64,000 bases of DNA from Dipylidium caninum (lineage: Eukaryota > Platyhelminthes > Cestoda > Cyclophyllidea > Dipylidiidae). How positions within the stretch are numbered: position 1 is the stretch's first letter; each line of letters starts with the position of its first letter. Made by a program: the position numbers and the translations under genes. The notes beneath the pieces were generated by a model. That model searched no databases. It worked only from the letters and a program-made list of their open reading frames with translations, and was not told the DNA's origin. Location: contig QEYB01001312.1 of the NCBI GenBank assembly GCA_017562135.1, positions 434,001-498,000 of the forward strand. The letters run 5' to 3'. Shown here piece after piece: positions 25,701 to 40,500 of the stretch.

Positions 25701-28700
25701 GCTTAGGAGCAGCGGTATGCTGTCCGCCGACCCTCTTCGCTGTGCGTCTTTGATTCTCTCGTCACTGTTCGCCCCGGCCTCTGCTCGGCGGCGTGGTCGA
25801 GGACAGGCGAGGCTGTCAGACGCGTTGTTTCAACAAACTACCGGCCGACCACGACTCCTCCCCCACGTTGCACGTGTGCGCTGACCCGCAGGGCAGACTG
25901 AATAACTGCGCAGATGGCATTGCAGTCCACTGCACGGAAGGCGGGTTGACGGTGCGTGGAGCGGATTCGTGAAACAAGCCGAAACGAGGAACTCTTTGAT
26001 CTCCTTCCAAAGGACCCGCATCCAGTCGCGCGAGGAGATCTCCCCCGTGAAAGCCCTCGAGCGGACATTCTGCCAGCTGGACAGAACGCAACAAGTCTTC
26101 TTACGGGTGGAACGTGTGTCTCCTCAAGACAACCGACTTTGGACTAACAAACGCCTTTCAACCCTTTGGCCACCCACAAAACCGGAGGGCGTGTAACTCG
26201 TAGACGAAGGAGTCTTGTGACGTCTCCGGGTACAAAACTGGTAAATTACACGTCGATGAGTGATACGAAGTCGCCATTGTGTGAACTCTTTCACATCAGA
26301 CCGACGTACTTGGAAACGGTTACATGCGAGAGGAGAGGCTCCAGCACTGTCGACAGACAAGGCGGCCTGGGCAGATGGAGGGAACGGCGGGGGAGGGGGG
26401 GACGTGCGCAGTGCCACCCGCAACTCCGGTGCGTCTCGCCCCGCCGCCTGTGACCATCGGCCTCCCGGGCTAGGCGGACCCCGCCTCGATGCCTTCTGCC
26501 GCAAGGGCTGACAGAGTCGCACGCACGTCCGAGGAGGTGCCGTTTCCAGACTCTCCCTGTCCGAAAGTGTTCTCGCAAAGATGGCATTCGCCACTCGCCC
26601 ATCAGTCAGTGTGGATACCATTGAATGGGCTTTTTGGGGTGCATTAAAACCGTATTTCGTCGGCCAGATGCCGTAGGCATTTCACGACGGAATTCTTCGT
26701 TCCTGAGATGTGTTGGAAACCGCCACTGCGCAAGGCGCAGCCTCTCGCATTATGTCGTGGTCGTCGGTGAAGCAGTCACCTCGCGTCAACATGACGCCTC
26801 CTCCCTTCCCCGACATCCGCCCACGGTGAGGGGACGAGGAGTTCGTCGCACCGCGTGGGCGGTGTGACTGGCTCCGACGACCGCAAGGAAAGGGAAGAAG
26901 CCTGTGTGATTCAACGGGGGGGAGGGGGGGGGCGAATTATTGCATTTCCCTGTACTTTTGCCAGTGTTAACTCTGAGAATGGCATTCCGACTAATTTCAG
27001 TGTGATGGGGCCTTTACACCGCAATTTACGGCGACTCTTGGCCTCAATGGCCACCGACAGCGCGGAGGATGAAGCGGGGCCTTCGAAATTCACTCCCATT
27101 AGGCAGCCACAGTCGGCCACGAGTACAAGGGCGCCTTCCGCTGTCAATGTGTCGTTGTAATTAGTTGCACCCACCTTTGCGCCTGACAACGCCCGGCGAC
27201 GTGGAGCAAATAGGGTTTTCTTCGCCTCCTCGCCCGCAGTTCGCCCATTTAGTGCAGCAACGCGTGCTGACAACAGACCACCTCGGCGAGACTGCAACAA
27301 GCCTGGCTACTAATGGGGAGGGCGAGACGGTGACATGTGCGCCTGTTCCTCCTCTCCCCCGAGTGACGGGTGAGAGAAGTCGTCGGCCGCATTCTCGGGC
27401 CAGACGCCCCGCCTCAGAGGGGCGAATTGGCCCGCCCGAAGGCGCGCCCCGCCCGCTTCTCTGCCTCGCCGCTCGCGCCCCAACCGCAGCCGCCAGGAGC
27501 CCGTGCGGACGCGCCGCCGCCCTGACCCGCGACTTTCGCACGACCTCGTGAGCCGACGACCTCTTATGTCTGTGAGCATGCACCAGCGTGCCTGTTTGTG
27601 CATCGGAGGTATGCGGTTTGTGGGTGTAGATGTTCACGAATGCGGTAGACTGTGTCACCTCTCGTTTGTTGCCTCCACGGATGATCTGAACGCCGATGAA
27701 CGCGGACTCCAAGTCTCCACTTCACAAGACTAGTTGGAATATGGTGGAAAATTGATGGGTGGCTCCAAACAGCACTTAAACTTTACCAACTTGGGATATC
27801 CAAAAAAATCCCATTCCTAGCGCTCTTCTCGAACCAATTTCTCCCCAAGTCGGTGGGACGTGAAGGGAGGATTTCAAGTCATGGCCGAGTCTCTGGGGCG
27901 ATAATTTCAAGAATTGTTGAAACCTCCGAGGCAGAAGGTTGGTTATTTTAGGACCCTCATTGCATCACTCACCTCCGCATGATCCTCTGGCTATGCAAAA
28001 GGTCATGTTGTAGCAGACAGCCGTTTTGAGAAGCATTTCACGCAAAAATGGCAAACTCGGGCGGTTTGTGCCGCATAAACTGCGAGGCGCGGAGTGAATC
28101 CGGTCCGAGGTCGGCCAGTCGGTCGGTCGGTCGAGGCGGCGGGCAGAATTCCCGCTTCCTCCTCTCCCCTGGGTCTCCAATGTCCAGCCCGGTCCAGGGC
28201 ACTCGCGTCCGGCCGCCTTTCAATGCAGCATCGATTTTTGGCCGGGGACTCCTGCAGTCTGCCCCCGTGAGGGGAGAATCGATTTTTTATTGATTGAGGG
28301 GGTGATGCCGCGTGGCCTCCCTCACTTCGCTCGGCGTTTAATGCAAACCGCACCGGCGCAGTCAGGACCTCGCGGCGTCGTGGGTGCCCGGACCTGTTAC
28401 CTCAGAGGCGCGTTTCGGTGTGCTGCACCGTCCGGTCGGTGTCCGGTTGCGATTGCTGCGGCAGGCAGGCGAAGATGAAAAATGTTGAGGCATAACTTGT
28501 GTACCCGCTAAATGGCCGTGGCGTATCGGTGGAATTCGAAACTGGAGTTGGGCAGTAACTCTCGCGCCGACAATGCTACGTCCCGCTCCCGCCAAAGCCG
28601 GCCGGACAGGGAATAGGTCACGGCAACCGCGTTACTGCAATCCGCTCGCCAGAGTGATGATCGCACGGTAACTAAGCTCCCTAACGCCTTTAACTTCCTT

Positions 28701-29315
28701 TCACCTCTCATTAGGGTTGTTTTGACTGGACCGTCATTATTGTGGCCGAGGCGACGACGCGACAGGCTGCACTCTCTCCACGAAGAGGCGGTTCCGAGGA
28801 GCTCGGGACCACAAAAGCCAAGACTGGTCAGGAAATTGATGGAAAATTTTCGACGCGGAAGTCTACGACCATTGCCAGGCCTTCTTTGCATTCCCAAGAG
28901 GAATTGGCAGTGGCAGCAGGACGGCGGAGACGTTGGCATGGCTTGTGTTTCCTTTTACTGTTGGGATGTTCGGAAGGTGCGAGAAATGGCGAACTGTTTG
29001 ACACGCCTCCAACGTGGGAGGATACTTTCATTCAGCACGTCTTCTCGGCCGTCTAATGGGCCATTCCGCTCCTCGCAGGGACGCTCTTTCTCCCACCCCT
29101 CCGCTCAACCTTCACCCTCCACCCCCCTCGAAGCACCAAAGGGAAGCCGATTGGGTGTCAGGTTGCTCCGAACGCTAACCGTCAAAGCATCTCGTAAACT
29201 GATCTCCTACAATGACTAAACGCCGATGCGCGGAGGGGTGCGGGCTGACCGGACTTTTGACAGCCTAATGACAGGTAAGGGAATACCGCGGGCTGGGGGG
29301 AGGACACGATTCGAG

Positions 29316-29378
29316 GGAGGAGGAGGAGGAGGAGGAGGAGGAGGAGGAGGAGGAAGGGGCGGGGCGGGGCGGGGCGGA
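29316..29378 (+). repeat. (GGA)n followed by (GGGGC)n
   Basis: About thirteen GGA units at 29316-29354 are followed by several GGGGC units to about 29378. The tract is purine-rich and G-rich with quadruplex potential. Open frames across it are repeat artefacts. Confidence 0.9.
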
Positions 29379-32300
29379 GCGCGACTTCGTGGCCTGGTCA
29401 ATTGCAGGATAGGAGGAAGGGTCTAAAACCCACAGGCGCATGGCGCGTAGTGCTCGCCGGTCTCCCGTCTTTCCCAACGCAAAGACGTGGTTTTCCGCCT
29501 GTGGCTGGATCCAACAGACCGCCCTCGACAATTCTAGTGACGCCTTACTTTTCCTTCATTGATGCCATCGCCGAATGAGTCCCCTGAGTCCGATCACAGA
29601 GTCGCTGTAAAGTTAGCTCAGCGAAAATCGACTCCCCTTCCGACGGTGAAGAAGGCTCAACGAAGACTGTGCTTGCAACGCTTGATGTCGCTCGCCGAAC
29701 ACGTTGCCATGGACGAGTTGGTTCAGGTTCAGGTTCACGGACTGTGACGCATTGCTTTCCACCCTTAGGAAGGCAAATTGGGCCCGCGCTTTCCTCGCCG
29801 CCTCCCCGAGGTCATCCCACGCCTCGTCTCCTGCCTATGCTGCAAATCAACGGCACGTCAAGATGCCACATTAGAGGTTTTCCCCCACTCTTGCCCAAAT
29901 GTCAGTTCTCCTGAGCTATTGAATTAGGCGACTTGCGGTCGTCTTGAAAAGGCGGGTGAGAGGGAGCGAAAAAGGCCCCCACCGCCACCGACTGACATCA
30001 GTGGCAGGAAGGCAGGCAGGCAGGCGCTTGTGGCGGACGCATTTGTGCCTCGACGAATGCCACTTCGCCAGTCATCACATTGTCTGCGCCCGGTGCTCCG
30101 GTGTCGAGTTCGCTTTAACTCGGCCCCCTCCCGTATTCCCTCTCGAAGCACACAAGTTGTCTCGCCTGCCTGGGTTGACACGGGTGGGCTCTGTTCCTTT
30201 GTTAGGCACAAAAGTGACGGGGCACGTGATACTGACCGGCGCCGAATGCACAGATGGACCGGCAAGTTTTCATTTGAGATTCCGCGGTGATCAAAGTCCG
30301 TCGTTGGGGCTGGTTTCAGACGGCCCAAGGATCGCCCTGGACGAAAAAACATCCTCCGGCTCCGCGTCCCCGCAGATCCGCCCGCCACTTGACCCGAGTC
30401 GATTGTCCGGGGCTCAAATCACTGGCTTCACGAAGCCGGTCAACACCGTGGCAGCAAGCTGTCCGAGGGCTGAAAGAGTTCCTCCTTTGGATGACCAAAG
30501 AAGACCGCATACCGCAACACTCTGAGACATGTAGGACTCCAGTCGCGTTGCGAAGCGTCCACACCACAGCCGAGCTCGAGCAGTGCGCGGCAACTCCTTC
30601 AGATGTGGCGAAGGATGCGCTCCCGACGCCTTGAGAGGTTCTCGACTACGCAGGACAACAAGCCCCACCCCTTAGGGACCTCGCGCTGGAAGCGCGGCCT
30701 GTCTGACCTCCACCGACCAGCGAACTGTGCACGCACATGTCCCGGCATGCTTATGCCCGTGATGTTAATCTTCTCGGATTTAATCTGCCATGACCATCGG
30801 GACCGAAATATTCCCGTCCCCCGCGACGAGCCTCGGAGAGGGCGGGAAGACGAGAGCGGGCACCGGGCCACACGTTTTGGCACGGCGTGGTGGCAACAGT
30901 GGCCCTGGTGAGAAAGAAGGCGAGAACAGACGGCACTGACTGATCCCTGCGCTCCTTCATTGCCGTCCGACGTTCTTTCCCTCCCCCTGTGGCCTCGGTA
31001 GCGCTCGGCCCACCCTGAAATTGTGCTGAAATCAGTTTCGGGTGCACACCACGTGGGACGCCGCTGGGCCCGGGCACGGCGGGGCGAATGGCCTCCGAGG
31101 AGACCGGCCTTCTCCAGGCACACGTGCAGAAGTGCACGGAATCGCCACGGCACCTCGCAGGGAAGTTGGAGCGCTCTGCCGTGTGCACAGAAGCAGCGCG
31201 CGCCTCGTCCCACAGCTGCCTTGCCAGGCGGTCAGTTGAGAGCGAAATGCAAAGAGAACTGAGCCTCCGGCACCACCTGTGAGTCTACTCAGGTAACATT
31301 TTCTCTCGCACGAATTCAGTGGAAAAAGGCGGCTCAAATTGCCGAGGCATTCGGTTCGCTCGCTGGCGGCGCTGGCAAGCACGCCGTGTTTTCGCTCACG
31401 GTCGGGGGGGGAGGCCGGCGGACTCTTGCTGACGTGAACAATAGGATCCAACTTCCTGCATTGCACCCCAGAGGAGGCTGAACGCTTCCACCAGGCCTCC
31501 AGCTGGGACACGCGAATGCCCGCAATCCCGGCTGTCAGCAGGGCGGCTTTGCCCGGTCGCGAGGCATTCTTCTGAAGCCTGACGATGCACGTGAAGATCT
31601 CAGCAGCGCGTTGCCAGTCTCTCGGTCTTTGGTTGCCAACCCGAGTGCCCACGCGGAGGGCGGTGCTTCAGCGACCCTTCCGCCGGGCATTGTGCATTCA
31701 CAGCGCGTCTCCCCGCTCCGGGGGCATCCCAGGGACGGCAGGAAGAAGCAGACCACGTGCCCAGTCCGAATGCAGCCGGACGGACGATTGTCAGCCCCGA
31801 GGCAGCTGTCCGACGCGTGGCGCCAAGCCCGGGCCGCGGGACGCGTCTGAAGGCACCGCACTTCTGCTCGACTGCCCGCGAGGTGAGGGGATTCGCCATG
31901 CCTTGGCGGCAAAAGTGCACCGCGCCGGTCGTGTTAGGAGCCGACGGGGAGAAGCGGCGCCGGCTGTCCTGGCCAGCCTACTGCGCGGGTCGCTACCGGC
32001 GCTCTCTCGCCCCACCGTCCTCGTCAGCCCAGCGCCTCGTCAGGGCCCACGGAGTCTGCAGACGACGGGGTGTGTGCACAGAGGTCGGCTCGCATGCGAC
32101 AACCGCCAGGTTGACCGGATCTTCGTGCGCCGGGCCCGCTTCGCTGTGTCGTTTGTCATCCGTGCGAGTTTGTATTGTGGCGAAGGGTGTGGACAAAAAT
32201 CGGCACCCCGCCACTAAGACAAAATCGCTTCACCCGAGGATCGAAGCCCTTCGACAAGAGGAAACAGCGGCTCGCTAAGAGTGCGGCTACGGTTGAGACT

Positions 32301-35300
32301 GAGATGGCACAGCTTTGATCCCCTGCTGTCAAGAGAGCGTGGCAGGCTCTTGCAAGACGGAGTTGCCCAATAGGCCCCGCGCCGCAGCGACGTGAATAAA
32401 CCCGAAAGGTCCTCGTAGCCTCCTCGCAAATGCGTTGCTGGTCAGTGGCGGTTCTGCTGCCCACTGCGGGGCGACTTAATCGAGCGCAGGGTGGCCAGAC
32501 TCGACAGTTTTGGGCCTCGACGAACCGCCTCACCCACGCTCATTCCAGGCGGGCGCTTCCGTGCATGCGGTCCCTCAACCTGCTGCGAGGTGCGAGGCGG
32601 GCGGTCAGTGCAGGTCTCTTATTCAAGGCACCACGCCTCTGGCAGAGGATTAAAACTCTCCTTTCCGTGATGGACTCAAATGTGCCTTCGTCTACACGTG
32701 ATGCGCAGTCTTTGGGAGGTTGGCTGAGCCTCGAGGGCACCTCGAGCCGCCCACGCGCTCCCACTCTAAATTTGCCTTCTTTATACGGGGCTTTTAAGGT
32801 CGGTTTTCCCCTTCTTCATCTCGGATACGCATTAGAAGGCTGAATTCCTTCGTCGCTTATTGCAAAGAGAGCGGGGGGTCGTTGGTGCCATGGGTTGCAA
32901 GTCGCTGGCGCGATAGTAAATCATCTGCTGCCGGTCACTCTGCGTTCCGACAGAGGTCTTGCTGACACTTGACGTGAACTTACGGTGGCCCGAATTCCAC
33001 TTCGTCAAAGTACCATGCTGGTAAGGGGAGATCCAAGTAGGATTAATGCGGTTGTGTAAACGTTCCGTCAGCCGCCTCTCATTACCCGGCTATCAGTCCA
33101 CCGCTTCGACTGCCTTAACACCACTTGGGAGAACATCGTAGTATATGGACGCGCCATGTGTTTGAAAGCGCGTAGCAATAATCTGAGAGGACGTGTAATG
33201 GCCAAGGCACACCAATTAGGTGCGATTGCGAAGGGACATTTGGTGTTGCCGCATAAACGGCTGCTCCCTGAGTGGGCCCGCGGAATCATCGCCATTAAAG
33301 ACTGCGGCCCTCTCTCCCACGCGTCGTGGAAGCGGGTAATGGGCGTGGGTGGACTGGCCGATGATTGCGCAGCGCTGGCACAGAGGCAGCGGTCGGAAGT
33401 TCGGGACGGGTATACTCCTGCTCCATTTCATATTGTTTCAATTTTGTGTACTAACGTCCACATTAGTAGTAATTTTATATCACTTTCACAGATTCTCTTG
33501 GCCCCGTTTGACTTCTGAAAGCAAAGAATTTAAGGTTACAAGTACATCAGGAAATGTGGCTTCTACTAATAGAACGGGATTAAAGTCCCAGAAAGAGCCC
33601 TTCCTCTGAGCTTCTTTCCGCTACCTATCTTTCTCTCATGCTATTTTCGTTGGTCTCTGTCCACCTTTCCTCAAAAGTTCCGAACTTCATTCTTGCCAGC
33701 GGTTATCGCACAAAAGCAGTCCTCCTGTCCTTGACAGCATGATTCCTGGATGCTGTTCGTCCAGCTCGCAACTTCGTGATCAAAAATGAGGAAGGAATCG
33801 GTGGCACTCGCTAGGACACTTAGGTGACGTCTTCTTCCGCTACGTGGACTTTGAGGGAGGATATCGGCCAAATCCTCTCACCGCTCCGGCAGACACGACC
33901 CAGCCGCGACGCAAAGAAAGTTGGAGACGAGCCCTACCAAAGAACGGGGCTGCGGAAGCCTCGAACCTCCTCACTATCCACCGTCAATTAGTACTTATGC
34001 TTGGCGCCATTGTCCTCGCAGTTTTAGAGGTCTGAGAAGGTGTTCCCACATATCAACTATTTGAAGGAATAAATCTGACTTCGGTTGTCAAAGACGATGC
34101 TCTCTGCTTTGGTCCCCTCTCTTTGCAAGTGTCTCAGAGGGAAGAGGTGGGCAAATGGTCTTGTCCTCACTCCGAATAGTGGTTTTGCCACCAGCATAAA
34201 GTGCCGAAAGGGAGGTACCTCATTAAAACAACGTGGAGGAGCGCGAATGAAGAAGACCTTAAAGAAGACGCCTAATTCCTCCATCCTCATCCTCCTCCCG
34301 CCTTTATCGACTCGTTCTTCTCAGCTGAGGGACCTCGACGAAGAGTAGAAACTGTTTTCGAGGGGCAGAGGAATGGGCGGCGTGTGAGGCGGCATACCTT
34401 GGCTAATGTTCACTACTCTAAACTTCTCCAACACTTCCGAACCCCGGTGACTTACCCCCCCCCGCCGAAAATGCCGCAGTTCCCTCCGAATCAGCGCCGC
34501 AGACGCTCCTCTGTCTGCTGTCGCGCGCAGACTCCCGGGGCGGGCATGGCAGAAAGCAACCGGTTAAGAGGGAGGAAGGGCTGGTAGGAGAGGCAGCAGC
34601 ATCTGCGTAGGAGACCCAGAATCGCGACCGGCAGGTGGTCAAACATCCCCCGAGCCGTCGCCAACGGGGCGAGGCGAATCGAACTGCCTGCCGGAGCCGT
34701 CCGAATTGTCGGAGAGTTGGAGCCTCTCGCAGTCGTCGCCGCCGCGACTGCCTCTCCAGTTGCTCTTGGCATTCCAGCTGGGCCTCGAGGATCTCAAAGT
34801 GTCGATTTTGAGGAGCTCGACACTGAACAGCGGGGATTTCTGCGCGGAGTGGCCAGCTTACGTGCTTCTGCGATGAGTTCGGCCACAACGCCTCGCCGAG
34901 ACTCCCTGTGCTGTCTCGCTTGTCACTTAACTCGTCCCGCCGCCGCAACGCCTTCGTGAGACACCCTGGGGCCAGAGGGGGGCCACCCAGTCGGCACCGG
35001 CCAGCCGCCGTCGTCGGGTGCCTCGTCTCCATGGACCCACACATGCGAGAGACATAATCCGGCGGTTGAATGCAGCCCGGAAGACTGGGGTGGAGGGGAG
35101 GGAGAGGAGGGGGCTTCGATTGGGTGGTACGCAGTCTGTGCGGCACTTGTTTATCCCCTGCTTCCTACACTGTTTACTCATGCGATCCTGGCGACGACTG
35201 CCGTGTCGGCGCCTGTGCGTGGAGCAGCGAGACACTGCGCACCGCGTCTCGTCCTGAAGTGTGTGTGGCCCCTCGGGGGAGTCGAGGCACTGCGCACGAC

Positions 35301-37337
35301 AATCTGACACCCCAGAACAGGGCGGCCAAGCGCGACACCTCGGTTGACGGGCTGATGCGGCTCACTACTGCCCCTTCCGGCGTCTGGGTGGCCTACAACA
35401 CGTCCGGGCGCCTTCGTCTGAAATGAGTCAGCGCAGCGGGTCCCGGACGTGGCTGCTGAGATTTCTAGCGCCCGACAAGGCGTCGCACTAGGCCGATGAA
35501 AAGGCAGAGACTCGAAAGGCGTCGCACAGCTCGCAAGGCCGTCCATTTTGCCTTTCCACCTGATGCAGAGAACCCGAAGTGCGCCTCTAACACGATTCGA
35601 GCCTGACATTCAGGCTGGAACCAACCGGAAGCAAGCCAACATGAAGTGCGGTTGCCGCCCCGTTATATGGACGGCGCCAAGTGCACTCAAAGGCGTCGGG
35701 ACTAAACGGCCTCTTAAGGCCCTTCACAGTGCTGCTAAAAAAGTTCTTTCTAGCTCCTTTCTCGCCTTCTCTTCCCGTCCAGGAGGCGCTCAGCCTCCCT
35801 GTCGCGGAGAAGGGGACGAGAGCCTCAGGGTCTGGACCCCTCGCCCACACTCGCCGTGTAATAGGGCGATAAGGTGATTTGTTGCAACTGACAATCCCCT
35901 CCGGGCTCTACGCCGGAGTTCCAAGACCGCCTAGAAGTTCAAAATTCCCGCTCGCTTGGACGCGCTCAGTAATTGGCGTGTTGAGGTGACGTCCGTGCAA
36001 TAAGAGGCATATGGGGTAAGTCGTCCTCCACACCATTTCCCTCCCCCCCTCGCCCCGACGTGACGGCTTCCTTGACGAAATGCGCACTGGACACAGCGCC
36101 CCCGTCGCGGCTTCACCTGGGCCGGGCTCGCGTCCGCTCCCCTCTCCGGCCGTGGAACCTTGCGTGTGGTAGGCGGGTGGGTTGCACGTAATGAGCGGCG
36201 AGATGTGGCAGGTCACCCGGACAATCGGCCCTGAGACCGCGGTTCTTGGCCCCTAACGCGAATCTCCTCCTCCTCCACCGCCGACGCCGCCTCGCGCCGG
36301 CCTTCCGCGAGAGTCGCGACTGCTCCGACGTGTCAGTCCGCACCCACATAAATTCCCACGCCTCATGGCCCGCCAGAGACCCTCCGTGAGTCGCTGATGT
36401 GTGTTTGCGCGTGTGTTCCGGCTGACGCAAGCCTCGACACCACTTTGCCAAGTCATCTTCTGCCCCTCACTGCACCGCAGGCGGTGGCAGACACACTTCG
36501 ATGCATCCGCCCGTGTCACACATCAACCAGCCTCAGGGCCCGCGGTGGTGAACGGAGGAAGAAAGAGAATCAGCTACAGCCGTGTCCCCTTTCGCTGGAG
36601 CAGATATTTCGCCTGTTCGCACACCACCGCTGTCCGGGCGTTCCCAGTGCCCTTCGACTTCGATGCGCGAAAGAAGGCTCTTGTGGACGGTTGAGGGTCA
36701 AACGCGCGCGAGAAAGAAGAGTTTGGGGGCAAGAGAGCTTTGAGACCGTAGGCCCGGAGCGTGCGAGGCTCATTCGCTTCGGACGACAATGAAGTTAAGT
36801 CTGCGAAGACGCGGCCCCTTCCTAACGGCGAAAGAGATCAGATCTCATGAAGTCGAATTCATTAATGAAAGTAAGCCGGAGTCAATTTCGGTCTCCAACT
36901 CTAAGCGTTACATAAACGGGGGAAGCGCTTGTACAATACGGTGAAAAGACTTTGCGGGGTGAAGTCAGCTCGGCGAAAAAACCCCCGAGGACTAATGACG
37001 AGGCTCAGGACATCAACTAGTATTTCTAACACACACTTACTAAGCCACTACGCTGCTTGTGAGGTTGCAGGGCGCCGCATTCACGCCTCAACAACTCGGT
37101 GGGAAGGAGGCGACGGCCAGGGGGCCAGACCGCGCAGTTATGCAACCACGCCATCAACCCTGCTGCAGAGTAGCAAGTCGAGGGCATCGAGGGGGGTGGT
37201 TGTGGCCTGTCAGAAGAGGCCTCTTCAGAGGGACAAAACGAACGAATGAGTCGGTTGTCGCCGCGTGCGGCTGGGCGAGGCCGCCTCGTCATCGGCTGCA
37301 CGCGTCGCGGCACGTGAGTGGTGGATCCGACGGGCCG

Positions 37338-37345
37338 CGCTGATT
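37338..37345 (+). promoter_or_regulatory. Possible inverted CCAAT box upstream of the FGF-like gene
   Basis: An ATTGG core in the context GCTGATTGGTCC lies about 165 bases before the assumed start codon at 37508. GATTGG is a good NF-Y-type match. No TATA box was found, so this is a weak promoter indicator on its own. Confidence 0.35.
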
Positions 37346-37507
37346 GGTCCGTGTGGCGCTCCCCGCTTTTGCACGCAACGAGTCCGCAATCAGCGTATCC
37401 ATGTGTCAAGCGGCCACCTCACCAGCACCCGCACCAAGTGCACAAACGTACGCACGGGGACGAGCGTTTGACAAGTCTCCTCACTCCGAGACCGACGTCC
37501 CCTCGCT

Positions 37508-40500
37508 ATGACTTCCGCCGTCTGCGCACCTTCAGCCCGTCCTGTGAGCAAAGTCCCCACGCCCGTCGCACAATCGTCGTCTCTCGATAGCATCGCCACG
37601 CGCGAACTTTGTCAGGCTGACAGACAACCGCCCAGACGCGGGAAGACCAACCAGACGCAGGGCCATCCCACCCTTTACCTCTGCTGCTACCTTGGCATTC
37701 TCGTGTACTTCATGCTCGGGACAGCGCAGAACCGACAGCGCGCGGCACCACGCTTCCTCCTCTTTCTGTACAGTGTAAATAAGCCCCTCTCCGTTCCGCC
37801 ACCCAGCATGCACACAAGTTTTGGCCAGCAGCACTTCCGCCCCACGCCCACCCTCCTCGCCGTGGTGATTAAGGAGCACGCCCCGGCAGCTGCCGCAGCG
37901 GCGTTACCATCCCACTTTTGCATTTCCTTGGTGACATATTTGCGACATTGGCGATGGCTCGTCATTACTCTCATCTTCTTCTACGGTCTGATTCTGTCCG
38001 TGGCGCCAGCGCGAACTGATAGCACAGGAGTGAGTCCGCGAGTCCTCGGCCAGCCCAATGTCGCGCTGATTCTGGAGCGAAGTCAGCGGAGCACCCAAGA
38101 GTACGAGCGCCTCCTCAAGACAAACATGGGCTACGTATGCCTCGTGGACGACCCTCCGAGGACTTGGCGACCGAAGTTATTCGTCGGAATCTTCGAGAAC
38201 GGAACAATGGAGGTCACAAAAGATGCCAAACGTGAGCACCTCTTCCCTGTCTTGCATAATTCCCTAATTTTGACATTGACACTCTTCTGAAGGCGTGTGG
38301 GGGGGAGGCTTGTCCTTTCGTCTGCTCCCCCATGGAGTCAACCTGCTTTCTGGCTAGTCACCGAAGCGCTTATAGACAATCCGTGGAAGTCCTCGGCGTG
38401 TCAGTAGCTAACGGGAGAGTCAGAAAAGAGGTTTGACCCCGGCCTAGGGCTGGATAGGTGGGGGGAGGGGGGTTGTAGACGATTCCTCGGGCTGAACGGC
38501 TGGCATCACGTCTGGCCGGACGAGAGAGACAGAGGCAGAGAGGACGCGTGCCTAATTACGCCCGCGGAAAATCCGAGAAAAGCATCAATAACGCGCTCGT
38601 GTGTGTAAACATCTTTGATGCAAGCGCGTGTTGTATCCGCCACAGGCCGAATCCCTTTTGTGTGCTGAGCGCTGCCGAGTGGCCGCCTTCGTCGGCCCCG
38701 TGATTTGCGCTCCGTGCCTCGTCCCTATCGATTTTGGTCCCCTGTCCGGCGCCACCACCACCTCCGCGGTCGATTTCCCGTCCACGGTGTGCACGCGCCG
38801 AGTCCATTTTATCGGTTTTCGATGAAGGGAAGGGAGGGGGAACCGCGTCCCGCAGTGGCGCCCGGACGGTCAGACTTGCGGCTAGTCGTCCTCCATGCCA
38901 CACAAAGTACACGCGTCAGTGTGGGTGTTTGTGTTCACCGGCCCACTCTGCGTCACTGCGTGCTGTCACGTTTAATGTCGATGCGATGGGATCCGCACGC
39001 ATTCGCCTTCGGAGCGTATTTAATTTACACCGCACCCCTCAACCCCCCGCCCCCCACCTCCGCCGTCTTGTCTGCGTGCGCTGCACCTCGTTCTGCCGCG
39101 GCGAATCAGCGGAGGCCGTCGACTCAAGAACGAAAGCGGGCGCGCTACAAAGAGCCGACCGCCCGCGCCTGCCCGAAGGACTCATGCCGGGGGAGGTGCC
39201 TGACCGGCGGCTGTGTGTGTTTACGTCAGGCGGTGAGGGTAGAGTGTCCATCAGCGGGTAGAACTGCACTGCGTTTCACAGATGCGGAGGAATAAATCAC
39301 CTCCACCGGCACAAAGCATGACCGCTTCATTGTGTGTCTTTCACTCACGCACTGATTCCTCGTTAACCGCGACGTCTCTCCGACCTCGGGCGCGTCTCGC
39401 GAGAGCATCTCCCCCTTCGTGAAGGACCGCCGGAGCGCGAAGGACTCCGCGTATTTTAATTTGGTGAGTAGTTGGGGGATAAGCCGGCAAGATTCCTCGT
39501 CGCGCAGTGGCCAGAGTATTGTCATATCGTGGAGTTGGCTGCCACTCGAGGCCGGGGGCCGCACGTCTCCCTGTTCCGAAGTCGCTGGCACCACAGCTGA
39601 ATACGACTCCATCTCGAGGCCCGAGATGTCGCGGCTGTGGCTTTCCATAATCTGACTGTCCACAGGTCCGCCATCATGTCGGGTTCTTCTGTCACCATAT
39701 TAGCCAGGCGACTGTTTAATCTGTCGGTAACGCAAGAAAACCTCCTCGTGAGGGCAGGTTTCAATAGCCTCGCTCTCCCGCATCCAAGGTGGTCGAGTCG
39801 CAACCCCTACTGGGGCGGATCGCCCAATCAAGGTGCGGTCCACGCGTTCTTCCGCCCCGGCACAATGGCCGTCTTCCTCTCGGCAGCCACCCGAGCTGAT
39901 TTCGTCGTTGTGAAGTACGTAGCCCATGTGTTCGGCCGGCATTGCCAAGTCCCACTGAGGTGTGGATGGTGAAGGTCCTTCCACCCGTCGTCCCTCTTCT
40001 CCTCCCCGCCCCACCCCACTCCCCGCTGACGCGCCAAGCTGAGACTTAGTGGAGGGAGAACTAAGCGGTCCATCAGTGCGGGCGATTGTGGAAGTCCTGC
40101 TATTTGCGGCCGGGGAGAAGACCTCCAAAGATTCAGTCTGCGTCCGAGGCGGACACGCAATTCTCCGCCGGTGCCGGACGGCCAGACGCCAGGGAGCAGC
40201 GATTTCGTTCCCGATCGGGGACGCCCCGGCCGTGAAGAGCTGCCTTCACTTCGGGACGGGAGGTGGACGGTGGCGGAGGAGGCGGGGGAGGACGCACGTG
40301 GCCGCCACGCCCCAGACTGCGTCACCGCCATGGCTGTCCTCGCTATCGAATGCCATCGCCTTTGTTCCATGCACCGCGAAGGGCTCCATAAAAACCGGCC
40401 TCGGGAACCCATTTCGACGACACCCGCGTGCACCTGCGTGTGTGCATGCGTGGAGGCGGGGGTGGCAGCAGGCGGCGTCGGTGTGTCCGGTCTCGTTTGT

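Larger units (their letters stand above)
22568..37337. other. GC-rich intergenic region, no supportable gene
   Basis: This region follows the SBSPON-like stop codon. It contains a (TG)n tract at 22762-22781, probably in the 3' UTR, a large GGA/GGGGC repeat near 29.3 kb and short tetramer repeats such as GGTC near 28.11 kb and GGCA near 30.01 kb. Open frames are long on both strands because stops are rare at this base composition. None has recognisable domains or a splice-phase chain. I saw no tRNA, rRNA or transposon. Slightly AT-richer patches at about 33.4-34.3 kb also gave nothing identifiable. Confidence 0.55.

Noticed and set aside
31585..32217. 210-codon plus-strand frame overlapping a 206-codon minus-strand frame
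   Set aside because: Both strands open at once in GC-rich DNA points to composition rather than coding.
34418..35146. 242-codon open frame on the minus strand
   Set aside because: No recognisable family and low-information composition; shares its span with other open frames.
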